A DNA stretch of 44,961 bases, from assembly GCA_011523945.1 (NCBI GenBank), contig WTFU01000002.1, positions 1 through 44,961 of the forward strand, given 5' to 3'. The stretch is from Mariniblastus sp. (GTDB lineage Bacteria; Planctomycetota; Planctomycetia; Pirellulales; Pirellulaceae). This document shows positions 8,134 to 16,863 of this stretch, in pieces (positions within the stretch are counted from its first letter, which is position 1; each line of letters starts with the position of its first letter). The notes below the pieces were generated by a model. It was not told where the DNA came from and searched no databases. It worked only from the letters and a program-made list of their open reading frames with translations. The translations under genes were made by a program, and so were the position numbers.

Positions 8134-9267
8134 CTAAGCCTCAATCCACCGAAATAAAATCGACATACCCTGACCACCACCGACACATAATGTGGCCACG
8201 CCCAGTGCCCCCACTTCGCCTCGCTGCTTCAACCGGTCATGAAGTGTCATTACCAATCTCAACCCACTCGCTCCCAAAGGATGCCCTAGCGCCAACGCAC
8301 CTCCCCACGTATTGACCCGCTCCATTGGAATCTCGAGATCCGCGGCGGAAGCCAAGACCTGAATCGAAAAAGCCTCATTAATTTCAAACGCCGAAATTTC
8401 TTTCGCCGTAACGCAATTACGCTCGAACAACTTCTGTGTTGCCGGCACAGGCCCTAGTCCCATTAGTTCTGGTGACACATGACCGTATTGGACGTCCACA
8501 ATCTCCAGCCCAGCCGCAATCCCAAGCGACTTTGCATACGCTGCCTCCAATACCCATCCACTGGTTGCCCCATCGGTCAGCGGAGAAGACGTCGCTGCGG
8601 TAACGGTACCTCCCTCACCAAAGGCCGGAGGTAAACTCGCAATTTTTTCGCGATTCACTGGATACCTAACGAATTCATCTTCGCGAATTAGGTAGGGATG
8701 CAATTGTTCCGAGTAAGCTCCACGTTGATGCGCCTGGTGCGCGAGGGTATGACTCCGTTCTGCAAAATCTTCCTGTGCAACGCGGTCAAACTGAGGATAT
8801 TTCAAAACCACTTCCTCTGCGGTTTGACCGTTCGGGATGTAGGCGTGCTGATTGACGGCCTTAATCCGCGCAGACTCGGAAAAATTTGCTCCGCGTCGTG
8901 GAATCCGACTCATCGATTCAATGCCCGCGGTCAAGAACTTTGTACCCAATGAAGCTTTTACGCGCGCTGCCGCCACCGCGACCGCTTCCAGACTACTCGC
9001 GCAAAGACGATTTACCACCATACCCGGCACTTCCAAGCCAGCCCCAAGCGCAGCTAGGCGACCGAGGTTATACCCCTGCTCATGTTCCGGGTAGGCACAA
9101 CCAACAATCAAATCCTCTGGCCCAGAATTCCATAACTCCGGAAAGCGACTCGCCTGAGCATTCAACATCTCGACCAATAGGTCATCTGCTCGGATATCTC
9201 GGTATGCACCTTTGAATGAGCGTCCAAAAGGAGTCCTTAGTCCCGAAGTAAAAATCGCTTTGGGCAT
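8134..9267 (-). CDS. Thiolase (acetyl-CoA C-acyltransferase)
   Basis: This 377-residue thiolase has the acylated Cys89 in VVNRLCASSLEAV, the EINEAF motif, His329 in GGALALGHPLGASG, and the second catalytic Cys361 in TLCVGGGQG. The frame opens 20 codons upstream, but MPKAIFTSGLRTPFG is the normal family start, so I place it at 9267. The gene follows the two CoA-transferase subunits by 110 nt. Together they would activate a 3-oxoacid with succinyl-CoA or acetyl-CoA and then cleave the 3-oxoacyl-CoA. The substrate could be acetoacetate, 3-oxoadipate (as in PcaIJ-PcaF) or another 3-oxoacid, and the sequence does not decide between them. Confidence 0.88.
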   Translation of the reverse strand: MPKAIFTSGLRTPFGRSFKGAYRDIRADDLLVEMLNAQASRFPELWNSGPEDLIVGCAYPEHEQGYNLGRLAALGAGLEVPGMVVNRLCASSLEAVAVAAARVKASLGTKFLTAGIESMSRIPRRGANFSESARIKAVNQHAYIPNGQTAEEVVLKYPQFDRVAQEDFAERSHTLAHQAHQRGAYSEQLHPYLIREDEFVRYPVNREKIASLPPAFGEGGTVTAATSSPLTDGATSGWVLEAAYAKSLGIAAGLEIVDVQYGHVSPELMGLGPVPATQKLFERNCVTAKEISAFEINEAFSIQVLASAADLEIPMERVNTWGGALALGHPLGASGLRLVMTLHDRLKQRGEVGALGVATLCVGGGQGMSILFRWIEA

Positions 9268-9377
9268 CGTATTATCACAATTAAAAACAAATTGAAGCTG
9301 AACAAACTGGCTAACGCTATTTTGCAATCAGCCATTTCCGAGCTAAGCCCTGACAAGGAATAACGGCACCTGGGTCA

Positions 9378-10022
9378 CTACGACGATAACAGCAAACCGT
9401 CTGGCATTCCGAGTTGTGTTTCTGTTACGCCGGGGGCAAGCTTTTCGACTTGGAAAAATTCACCTTTCGGCGTGAAGACTCCTAAATCAGTGACAACCTT
9501 ATGAACCACTCGTTTGCCAGTCAGCGGAAGCGTACACCGGTGCATCAATTTCACCTCCCCGCGTTTTGAAAAATGAGTCAACATAACAATTACCAACTTA
9601 GCACCATGAACAAGATCCATCGCGCCTCCCATCCCCGTCACCTTTTTCCCGGGGATCATCCAGTTTGCAAGACTTCCTTCCGCATCGACCTGCATTCCAC
9701 CCAGCACACAAACATCAATGTGTCCTCCTCGAATCATGCCAAAACTCATCGCACTGTCAAAAAAACTGGCTCCTTTTTTTACCGAAATCGTCTCTTTGCC
9801 AGCATTGATCAACGTAGCAGATACCGACTGAGGCGTGGGACGTCCAGCGACCCCCAAAACTCCGTTTTCTGAATGAATCCAAATCCCCTTCTCCTTCGGG
9901 ATTCGTTGAGCGACCAGCGTTGGAATTCCAATCCCAAGATTCAAACTCGAACCGTCACTCAACATATCGACCACTTGATCAACCATCTCATTCTTCGACC
10001 ATTGATTCTGCAAGCCAGACAA
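9378..10022 (-). CDS. scoB: 3-oxoacid CoA-transferase, subunit B
   Basis: This 214-residue beta subunit of a family I CoA-transferase carries the catalytic Glu52 in HSENGVLGVAG, which forms the enzyme-CoA thioester. Other typical parts are LNLGIGIPTLVAQRIP, the GGMQVDAEGSLANWMIPGK segment and the ending LAPGVTETQLG. The start is a TTG supported by GGGAGG at 10028-10033, 5 nt upstream. The next in-frame ATG falls inside the conserved N-terminal helix (EMVDQVVDML), so the TTG is likely correct. The alpha subunit ends 48 nt upstream. It could equally be named AtoA or PcaJ. Confidence 0.88.
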   Translation of the reverse strand: MSGLQNQWSKNEMVDQVVDMLSDGSSLNLGIGIPTLVAQRIPKEKGIWIHSENGVLGVAGRPTPQSVSATLINAGKETISVKKGASFFDSAMSFGMIRGGHIDVCVLGGMQVDAEGSLANWMIPGKKVTGMGGAMDLVHGAKLVIVMLTHFSKRGEVKLMHRCTLPLTGKRVVHKVVTDLGVFTPKGEFFQVEKLAPGVTETQLGMPDGLLLSS

Positions 10023-10027
10023 ACCTA

Positions 10028-10033
10028 CCTCCC
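10028..10033 (-). promoter_or_regulatory. Strong ribosome binding site fixing a TTG start
   Basis: GGGAGG on the minus strand is 5 nt from the TTG at 10022. It is one of the best Shine-Dalgarno sites in a window where most genes lack one. Confidence 0.65.
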
Positions 10034-10070
10034 TCTTTCAAATCTCTGCAAATCGACTTCCCAACCCCTC

Positions 10071-10769
10071 TTATTTTTCATCCTCAAAAATTGGAATCTC
10101 GATAGTATTCTCGTAGTCAATTCCTTGGTAAATACGTTGCACAAATACACCAGGAAGGTGGACATTTTCCGGCAAGATCTCGCCGAGCTCGACCAACTCC
10201 TCAACTTCGACAATGGTTACTTTGGCAGCCATCGCCATCAATGGAGAAAAGTTCCTTGCCGTTTCTTTAAACCACAAGTTGCCATAGGGATCACCCTTTT
10301 GAGCTTTTATGATCGCAAAATCGGCGGTCAACGGCAGCTCAAGCAAACACGGCACATCAAAAGTCCGCGACTCTTTTCCTTCAGCAATTTCAGTCCCAGA
10401 TCCGGCCGGGGTATAAAAACCACGGACCCCCATTCCCGCAGCTCGAATTCGCTCACTGAACGTTCCCTGCGGAACCAGAGTAACCTCGATTTCGTTAGCC
10501 AGCATTTGTTCTTCCAAATCAGGATTGCCACCAACGTAACTGCAAGTCGCCTGGCTAATCTGTTTTTCTTTTAATAGCCACGCCAATCCGCGCCCCGAGT
10601 TCCCGATATTGTTTGAAATTGCATGAAGGTTCTTAATCCCCAGTCGACGAATTTCTAAAATACTGTTTTCGGGGATTCCACATAAACCGAATCCGCCGCT
10701 CATCACAGAGGCTCCATCCCTCATGTCGAACAATGCAGCCTTCGCGTTCTTGAATACCTTGGATGTCAC
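10071..10769 (-). CDS. scoA: 3-oxoacid CoA-transferase, subunit A
   Basis: This 232-residue alpha subunit of a family I CoA-transferase shows the family pattern MSGGFGLCGIPENSI near residues 20-35, then a NNIGNSGRGLAWLL segment, PQGTFSERIRAAGMGVRGFYTP, and GDPYGNLWFKETARNFSP. The start is GTG with AAGGAG 5 nt upstream. The gene begins only 46 nt after the stop of the DUF1501 gene on the same strand, so read-through from the cytochrome/DUF1501 operon is possible. It pairs with subunit B directly downstream. It could equally be called AtoD or PcaI. Confidence 0.88.
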   Translation of the reverse strand: MTSKVFKNAKAALFDMRDGASVMSGGFGLCGIPENSILEIRRLGIKNLHAISNNIGNSGRGLAWLLKEKQISQATCSYVGGNPDLEEQMLANEIEVTLVPQGTFSERIRAAGMGVRGFYTPAGSGTEIAEGKESRTFDVPCLLELPLTADFAIIKAQKGDPYGNLWFKETARNFSPLMAMAAKVTIVEVEELVELGEILPENVHLPGVFVQRIYQGIDYENTIEIPIFEDEK

Positions 10770-10774
10770 CGAGG

Positions 10775-10780
10775 CTCCTT
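10775..10780 (-). promoter_or_regulatory. Ribosome binding site fixing a GTG start
   Basis: AAGGAG on the minus strand is 5 nt before the GTG at 10769, the start of CoA-transferase subunit A. Confidence 0.65.
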
Positions 10781-10815
10781 TTTAGATTACGTTGCGGCGG
10801 GAAGACAAAAGATAT

Positions 10816-12345
10816 TCAGGAGATGAGATCATGGATGACGTGCCCATGAACATCGGTCAATCGAAAATCACGCCCCTGATACCGATAAGTCAATTTAGTG
10901 TGGTCGATTCCCAACAAGTGCAGGATTGTCGCATTTAGATCGTGGATGTGCATAGTCCCCGGCGTCCAAGCCTCTTTGGTTGGCTGTGGTGACAATGCAA
11001 CTCCATCGGCATCCGCAATATTGTAACCATACTCATCCGTTTGACCGTAGGTAATCCCCGGTTTAACACCGCCACCGGCCATCCAAACGGTGAAACATCT
11101 TGGATGATGATCACGTCCATAATTCGCTTCCGTCATATTCCCCTGACAGTAAACCGTCCTGCCAAACTCTCCTCCCCAGACAACCAGTGTATCTTCCAAC
11201 ATTCCTCGCTGCTTTAGGTCTTTAATCAACGCAGCACAGCCTTGATCAATGTCTTTACACTGAGACTCGTGTTCTCTCGGTAAATTCCCATGAGCGTCCC
11301 AACCTCGGTGAAAAATCTGGATGTTACGCACACCTCGCTCAGCCAGTCGTCTGGCATTCAAACAGCAGGCCGCAAAACTGCCCGGCTGTTTCGCATTCTC
11401 ACCATACAGCTCAAACGTTTTCTCGTCCTCGGAAGAAAGATCCATCAATTCAGGTACCGAGGCTTGCATTCGGAATGCCATCTCATGTTGTTTGATCCGC
11501 GCTAACACTTCAGGGTCGGCAAATTTCTTATGCACCTCCTGATTCAGCGCAGTCAGCGTATCGAGCTGGGCTCGGCGGTCGTTGCGGCTGACCCCTTTGG
11601 GATTACTCAAATACAGGACAGGGTCTCCTTGACTCTGCATCAACATTCCCTGATGCTGAGACGGCATAAACCCTGTACCCCACAGACGGTTAAACAAACT
11701 TTGTTCGGGGAATCGTGTTTTAGCGTGCATCACGATATAGCTGGGCAGGTTTTCATTCATGCTCCCCAGACCATAACTTAACCAGGCACCGAGACTTGGT
11801 CGCCCAGGAATCTGACTTCCAGTTTGAATGTATGTAATAGCTGGATCATGATTAATTGCTTCAGTAAACGTGCTTTTAATAACGCACAAATCTTTCACAA
11901 CCGTCGAGGTATGAGGAAGCAGCTCGCTTACGTACACTCCCTTGTCCTGATTGTCGTATTTTTTGAATTTATATTTACTGGGGCAGACGGGCAATCCACT
12001 CTTTTGATTGGAGGTCATCCCTGTTATTCGCTGTCCATCTCGCACATGGTCTGGCAATTGTTTACCAGCCATTTCTTTTAGCTTTGGCTTGTAGTCCCAG
12101 AGATCATGATGACTTGGGCCACCACTCATGAACAAATAGATCACTCGCTTCGCTTTGGCGGGATGGTGCATCCCAATCCCGGTGGCACTTTCAATCGCTC
12201 CGGCAGTAACTCGCTGGGGCTGCCACAAACCAGCCATCGCTGCTGTTCCCAAGCCCAGCGCCGCCCGCCCAAATAACTGGCGACGCGTTGTCAACAACTC
12301 AAATTCCCGAATTGGATTTTCACTCATAGTCGCGTTTCGTTTCAT
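10816..12345 (-). CDS. Tat-exported DUF1501 protein (first copy)
   Basis: This 509-residue member of the DUF1501 family has an alkaline phosphatase/sulfatase-like fold and no established reaction. An N-terminal twin-arginine signal (TRRQLFGRAALGLG) indicates export of the folded protein, perhaps with a metal. Conserved blocks are FMSGGPSHHDLWDYKP, TGSQIPGRPSLGAWLSYGLG, VWGGEFGRTVY, GRDHHPRCFTVWMAGGG and HIHDLNATILHLLG. The ATG at 12345 shares one base with the stop of the upstream cytochrome gene, which suggests translational coupling. ATG 12327 and TTG 12348 are alternatives. In planctomycetes DUF1501 genes very often follow DUF1549/DUF1553 cytochromes, as here, implying a joint periplasmic function. 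Confidence 0.9.
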   Translation of the reverse strand: MKRNATMSENPIREFELLTTRRQLFGRAALGLGTAAMAGLWQPQRVTAGAIESATGIGMHHPAKAKRVIYLFMSGGPSHHDLWDYKPKLKEMAGKQLPDHVRDGQRITGMTSNQKSGLPVCPSKYKFKKYDNQDKGVYVSELLPHTSTVVKDLCVIKSTFTEAINHDPAITYIQTGSQIPGRPSLGAWLSYGLGSMNENLPSYIVMHAKTRFPEQSLFNRLWGTGFMPSQHQGMLMQSQGDPVLYLSNPKGVSRNDRRAQLDTLTALNQEVHKKFADPEVLARIKQHEMAFRMQASVPELMDLSSEDEKTFELYGENAKQPGSFAACCLNARRLAERGVRNIQIFHRGWDAHGNLPREHESQCKDIDQGCAALIKDLKQRGMLEDTLVVWGGEFGRTVYCQGNMTEANYGRDHHPRCFTVWMAGGGVKPGITYGQTDEYGYNIADADGVALSPQPTKEAWTPGTMHIHDLNATILHLLGIDHTKLTYRYQGRDFRLTDVHGHVIHDLIS

Positions 12346-14777
12346 CAATAAAGTAAAATCGCCACATCGCTCGCCAAGACCGTCGCCGCCACTTGAGTCC
12401 AGGCAGCCTGTTTCACAACATCCAGTTTTTCGTTCCCGGGAGCATCCCCGTAGCTCACCAGTTCGCTTGCCGCTTTCTTATCTTTTTCAAATCTAGCCAA
12501 CATCTTGACTAACAATTGATCACAAGCTTTTCTTTCCGCCTCGGTTGGTGACCGACAAGCAAGCATTTGAAATAAACGATCGAGACGAGAAGCATCTTCG
12601 TCCGCCCCTGTCATCAATCGTGCCGCCAGCGTCCTCGCCATTTCGATTCGCTGAGTCTCATTTAGCAAAGCCAATGCTTGCAAGGAGGTATTGGTCGTTG
12701 AACGGCGAACGCAGCTGGCCTCTCGGCTAGGCGCATCAAAAAGAGTCATCATTGGATGCGGGCTTGTCCGCTTCCAGTAAACATAAAGGCTTCGCCTGTA
12801 CAGCCGCGGTCCTTTGTCAGCAACATAATTCTTGGTATTACTCCCGGGATGAGCCATCGCCAGCCACATCCCCGGGGGCTGGTACGGCTTTACTCCCTCT
12901 CCACCCATGGTCGGATCCAGTAAACCACTCGCCCACAAACCGACATCCCGCAGTACTTCCGCATCAAGCCGAAAACTTGGGCCGCGGGCGTAAAACAAGT
13001 TTTCCGGATCGGCGAGCCCTTCGCGTCTTGCTGAGCTCTGACAAAACGTTCGACTGGTCACCATCGTCCGAAGAAGCTGCTTGTGATCCCAGCCTTGTTC
13101 TTGAAATCCCACAGCGAGCCAGTCAAGTAATTCGGGGTGGGTCGGTTGACTACCCTGAACCCCAAAATCCTCAGGAGTTCTCACCAGTCCCAAACCAAAA
13201 ACTCGCTGCCAACTTTGGTTAACCATGACTCGCGAGGTTAGCGGATGCGATCGCGAAGTTAACCATTGAGCAAGCCCCAAACGGTTTCTAGGCGCTGCCT
13301 CCGGCAATCCCCCCATGACTTCGATAACTCCGGGAGACACAGGCTTACCCACAGGAAGGTCGTATTCACCACGTCTCAGAACATGCGTTTCCCGTGGCTC
13401 TTTCAAGTCTTTTGCCACCAACGTGGTCGTGAATTTTTCTTTCGCTTTCAATTTGCGAGACTGAACCAACTTTGCATTCTCATTCCCCTCCATCCGCGAC
13501 CACGGAGCCGTTGAACCAGCTAACAGCTCTAGTTTCTCATCATCTGAACTCTCGTTCCAAACTGTAACCAATGCCGAATCAAAATCGCCCATGAGAATTT
13601 GTTGGTCCGCATCAGACAACAGATTCCTCTGAGCGTACTCTAACAACTGCCAATTCGCCCAAGCGTCCTGATCCTCAGGAGCCCGCGCGATCGTTCCATA
13701 TTCATAGGCGTTACGATCCATTGACGGTTCAGCGGTACTATTGAAGAACGCCATGAGTTGATAGTATTCGCGCTGCTTGATGGGATCATACTTGTGTGTG
13801 TGACAACGGGCACAATTTAAGGACATGCCCAAAAATACCGTCCCAAAGGTTTCAACACGGTCGAAGTTATTTTTTGCCTGAAATTCCAGCGGGATCGCTC
13901 CCCCCTCCCCGGTTGTCGGGTTCATTCGGACAAACCCGGTAGCCACCCGTTGAGCTAAGGTTGGGTCCGGTAGCAAATCCCCCGCCAACTGCCACGTAAT
14001 GAAATCATTAAGAGGAAGGTTTTCATTAAAAGCTTTGACGACCCAGTCTCGATAAGGGTAGATACCTCTCCGATTGTCCAGATGCAAGCCATGGGTATCC
14101 CCATAACGAACAGCGTCGAGCCAATAACGAGCCTGATGCTCACCAAATCGAGGATCTGAGAGTAACTCATCGATCAGGCTCTCGTACGCGCGATCACTCT
14201 TATCGGCAAGAAAGGCATCCAACAACTTGGGTTCCGGCGGTAGCCCCGTAAGCACCAACGCAGCCCGCCGGGCAAGAGTTGACTTGCTGGCGGCCGGTGC
14301 AAAATCAATCCCCTTCGCTTTCAATTGCGAGCCTACCCAGTAATCAATGGGATTACTGTTCGCCGCCAGTTTCACACCCTCGGCTTTTACGGGCGGCACA
14401 AATGCCCAGTGCTTACTGTACTTTCCTCCAGCCTCCACCCACCGTCTCAGCAACGCTCGCTCTTGGTCTGTTAATTTCTTATCAAAGTCGACCGGTGGCA
14501 TGGGATCATCGACCGAATCAATACGAGTGAGCAATTCACTTTTTTCCGGATGATTCGGGTCTATTGCCCGATAGTCCCCTAGCTCTGACGTTGCCCCGAC
14601 AAACGAGTCAAGTCTAACAAGATCCTCATCTTTGGCATCCGGTCCGTGACATACAAAACACTTGTTTGAAAGAATCGGAAGAATCTCACGCGCAAAGTCA
14701 ACCGACTCACGCTCTTGAGCAAAACCGGATGCCGCCAACCACAGAAATAACCCGACAATTTTGACGAACGCTTTCAT
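12345..14777 (-). CDS. Planctomycete cytochrome with PSCyt1, DUF1549 and DUF1553 domains (first copy)
   Basis: This 810-residue secreted protein has a signal peptide (VKIVGLFLWLAASGFAQ). A PSCyt1 haem-binding domain follows with Cys40-x2-Cys43-His44 (KCFVCHGPDA) and a probable distal Met in DDPMPPVDF. DUF1549 fills about residues 140-350 and carries a second CxxCH at 322-326 (NCARCHTHKYDPI). DUF1553 covers about residues 490-740 (LAQWLTSRSHPLTSRVMVNQSWQ and RRSLYVYWKRTSPHP). The protein lies between a Tat-exported oxidoreductase (35 nt upstream) and DUF1501 (overlapping). Planctomycetes carry many paralogues, often near sulfatases and glycan enzymes. Electron transfer during periplasmic glycan or sugar oxidation is inferred. 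Confidence 0.92.
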   Translation of the reverse strand: MKAFVKIVGLFLWLAASGFAQERESVDFAREILPILSNKCFVCHGPDAKDEDLVRLDSFVGATSELGDYRAIDPNHPEKSELLTRIDSVDDPMPPVDFDKKLTDQERALLRRWVEAGGKYSKHWAFVPPVKAEGVKLAANSNPIDYWVGSQLKAKGIDFAPAASKSTLARRAALVLTGLPPEPKLLDAFLADKSDRAYESLIDELLSDPRFGEHQARYWLDAVRYGDTHGLHLDNRRGIYPYRDWVVKAFNENLPLNDFITWQLAGDLLPDPTLAQRVATGFVRMNPTTGEGGAIPLEFQAKNNFDRVETFGTVFLGMSLNCARCHTHKYDPIKQREYYQLMAFFNSTAEPSMDRNAYEYGTIARAPEDQDAWANWQLLEYAQRNLLSDADQQILMGDFDSALVTVWNESSDDEKLELLAGSTAPWSRMEGNENAKLVQSRKLKAKEKFTTTLVAKDLKEPRETHVLRRGEYDLPVGKPVSPGVIEVMGGLPEAAPRNRLGLAQWLTSRSHPLTSRVMVNQSWQRVFGLGLVRTPEDFGVQGSQPTHPELLDWLAVGFQEQGWDHKQLLRTMVTSRTFCQSSARREGLADPENLFYARGPSFRLDAEVLRDVGLWASGLLDPTMGGEGVKPYQPPGMWLAMAHPGSNTKNYVADKGPRLYRRSLYVYWKRTSPHPMMTLFDAPSREASCVRRSTTNTSLQALALLNETQRIEMARTLAARLMTGADEDASRLDRLFQMLACRSPTEAERKACDQLLVKMLARFEKDKKAASELVSYGDAPGNEKLDVVKQAAWTQVAATVLASDVAILLY

Positions 14778-14812
14778 ATTTCATCTACAAAAAGAATTTC
14801 AAAAATGGTGAA

Positions 14813-16096
14813 TCAAACCTTGGGCAACTGCCAAGGATCCCGACGTTCACGGTCAAGCAAAGGGCGATTGACCGGATCACCGAACTCCCAGGTCTCCGGG
14901 TTCCACTTGAGGGTCTTGTGATTCTGATAGGCCAGATTACCCAAGTGAATGATCGCTGCGGTCCTTGCCCCCTTTTCAACCTCGGCAATCGGCATCTCTC
15001 GTGTTTTAATGCAATCCAGCCAATTCCTGTGATGCCCCGGAGATTTTGGCAGATGAACCTCATTCTCTCCAAGTGGCGTTTTTACGATTCCTTCTGGATC
15101 ACTTGTTAAGCGACCACGATCAATATGAAGGGTCCCATTTTCGCCATGGAAGACACAACCGCTTGGGCCACCGTGGACCATTTCGATTCCATTTTCAAAT
15201 AAAAACCGAACACCACGTTTGGCATTGGGATCTTCCGGAGGGATGATTTCAACGGGACCACTTTGATCCATCTTCAAGGCCCATTGAGCAATGTCATAAT
15301 GGTGCGCTCCCATGTCAGTATGCCCCCCGCCGGAATACTCACGATAACTTCTCCACGCCGGAAAATGATTGTGAACCCCTCGAGGACTTAGAACTGAGTT
15401 ATAGGCTCGCTCTGGGGCACACCCAAGCCACATATCCCAATCCAGCCCCGGTTCCATTGCTTCTTCCGGCAAACCGCATTCGATACTTGGATCGCCAACA
15501 CCGACAGTGACCCGGTGTATTCTTCCTAGCCGCCCACTATGAATCAGTTCGATAGCCTCACGAAATGGCCCAAACACTCCTGAACGCTGCTGACTTCCAG
15601 TCTGAACGATACGTTTAAATTTTCGCGTTGCATCGATACACGCTTTTGATTCCGCTATCGTGAGAGTCAATGGCTTCTCGCAATAAACATCCTTCCCCGC
15701 CTTGCAGGCCTCAATCAACGGAATGGCATGCCAATGGTCGGGCGTTGCAATGCAGACTGCATCTATATCCTCTCTCGCAATGACGTCGCGAAAATCCACA
15801 TAGGTGGAACAGCCTTTAAAATCTTGCTTGGAACTTGAATACTTCTTATTCACTCTCGCGGCCGCCCACTCACGGCGAGTCGTATCCACGTCGCAAACCG
15901 CAACCAACTGCACATCCGGCTGCTGCAGCAACTGAGGAATGTGATAGTCGTTTCCCATCTTCCCGCAACCGATCATTGCGACGTTAAGGCGGTCGCTGGG
16001 AACCACCCTGCCCACCGAAGTAAACAAATCCACGGCCTCCACACCAGACGTTACCGCCGCCGCTGATTGCAAAAACGTTCTTCGTGTTAACGCCAT
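14813..16096 (-). CDS. Tat-exported Gfo/Idh/MocA family oxidoreductase
   Basis: This 427-residue NAD(P)-type oxidoreductase has an N-terminal twin-arginine signal (TRRTFLQSAAA). The Rossmann domain starts at LNVAMIGCGKMGNDYHIPQL and continues with VAVCDVD and CIATPDHWHAIPLIEACKAGKDVYCEKPLTLT, which is the EKP block of the family. The C-terminal half includes HTDMGAHHYDIAQWAL. The start has GGAGGG 3 nt before the ATG. Exported members with a bound cofactor are frequent in planctomycetes. The substrate is unknown; sugars or sugar derivatives are usual. It is the first gene of a tight three-gene run with the cytochrome and DUF1501 genes, so electrons from sugar oxidation might pass to the cytochrome. 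That last step is inference. Confidence 0.9.
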   Translation of the reverse strand: MALTRRTFLQSAAAVTSGVEAVDLFTSVGRVVPSDRLNVAMIGCGKMGNDYHIPQLLQQPDVQLVAVCDVDTTRREWAAARVNKKYSSSKQDFKGCSTYVDFRDVIAREDIDAVCIATPDHWHAIPLIEACKAGKDVYCEKPLTLTIAESKACIDATRKFKRIVQTGSQQRSGVFGPFREAIELIHSGRLGRIHRVTVGVGDPSIECGLPEEAMEPGLDWDMWLGCAPERAYNSVLSPRGVHNHFPAWRSYREYSGGGHTDMGAHHYDIAQWALKMDQSGPVEIIPPEDPNAKRGVRFLFENGIEMVHGGPSGCVFHGENGTLHIDRGRLTSDPEGIVKTPLGENEVHLPKSPGHHRNWLDCIKTREMPIAEVEKGARTAAIIHLGNLAYQNHKTLKWNPETWEFGDPVNRPLLDRERRDPWQLPKV

Positions 16097-16323
16097 AAAC
16101 CCTCCAATATCCCGCTGATTACTCCCTATATGCTTTAGAGTTTAGACGATGACGCAACGAAAGACAAAGTTGTTTCACAACGAAGAGCGCCCGCTCGCAC
16201 CTTGTTCGAGTTTACAAAATAAGTGTCAACCTACGCCCCTCTACTTCCAAAATCACGATCTCAGGGTATAAAACCGAAGGTTTTTATTTCGTTCGCGTTC
16301 TTATCATTTTAAACGGTGAAAAA

Positions 16324-16827
16324 ATGGCAACGCCTCTAATTGATGGCTTTTTGTTTGCTTGGAAAAAAAACGAGGAGTACGCTCCTAAATTGGTCGCCGA
16401 CCTCACTGAGGAACAGATGATTTTACAACCAGCTGCTGACCCTTCCGCTCCAGCCAACCACCCCGCCTGGGTTCTCAGCCATTTGAATGCATACATCCCG
16501 GTCATAAGCTCAATCATCAAAGGCGAGTCGTTTGACGATCCCAAATCCCACCGGTTTGGCATGCTCTCCCAGCCAACTTCAGATCCTTCTGCATACCAAC
16601 CCAAAGAAGAATTGATTGCAGAGTTCACCAATGGACATCTCGCGATCGCTGAACTTCTCGGTAATGAGGACGACCGCGTGTTTGAGAAAAAGGTAACGCT
16701 GCCTCGCTGGCAAGAAATAATGCCCACTGCCGCAATCGCACTTCCCTACCTTATGTTTAATCACGAAAACGGACACCTCGGCCAAGTCAGCGCTTGGCGA
16801 CGAATCCAGGGCCTACCCAGCGTTTAA
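16324..16827 (+). CDS. DinB-family protein
   Basis: This 167-residue four-helix-bundle protein has the DinB/YfiT metal-site layout: His53 in WVLSHLNAYI, with His147 and His151 in NHENGHLGQVSAWRR near the C-terminus. These are the usual three His ligands. Members act as metal-dependent thiol S-transferases (bacillithiol or mycothiol) or are of unknown function. The start has a weak GGTGA 6 nt upstream. It is divergent from the oxidoreductase gene across 227 nt and is followed 36 nt later by a gene of unknown family on the same strand. Confidence 0.8.
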   Translation: MATPLIDGFLFAWKKNEEYAPKLVADLTEEQMILQPAADPSAPANHPAWVLSHLNAYIPVISSIIKGESFDDPKSHRFGMLSQPTSDPSAYQPKEELIAEFTNGHLAIAELLGNEDDRVFEKKVTLPRWQEIMPTAAIALPYLMFNHENGHLGQVSAWRRIQGLPSV

Positions 16828-16863
16828 TACGACTTCAATCTCTCCAACCTCAACAGGCTTCCC

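Noticed and set aside
9873..10574. A 233-codon plus-strand frame across the CoA-transferase genes
   Set aside because: Antisense to two clearly recognised subunits; the translation has no family pattern and crosses their intergenic gap.
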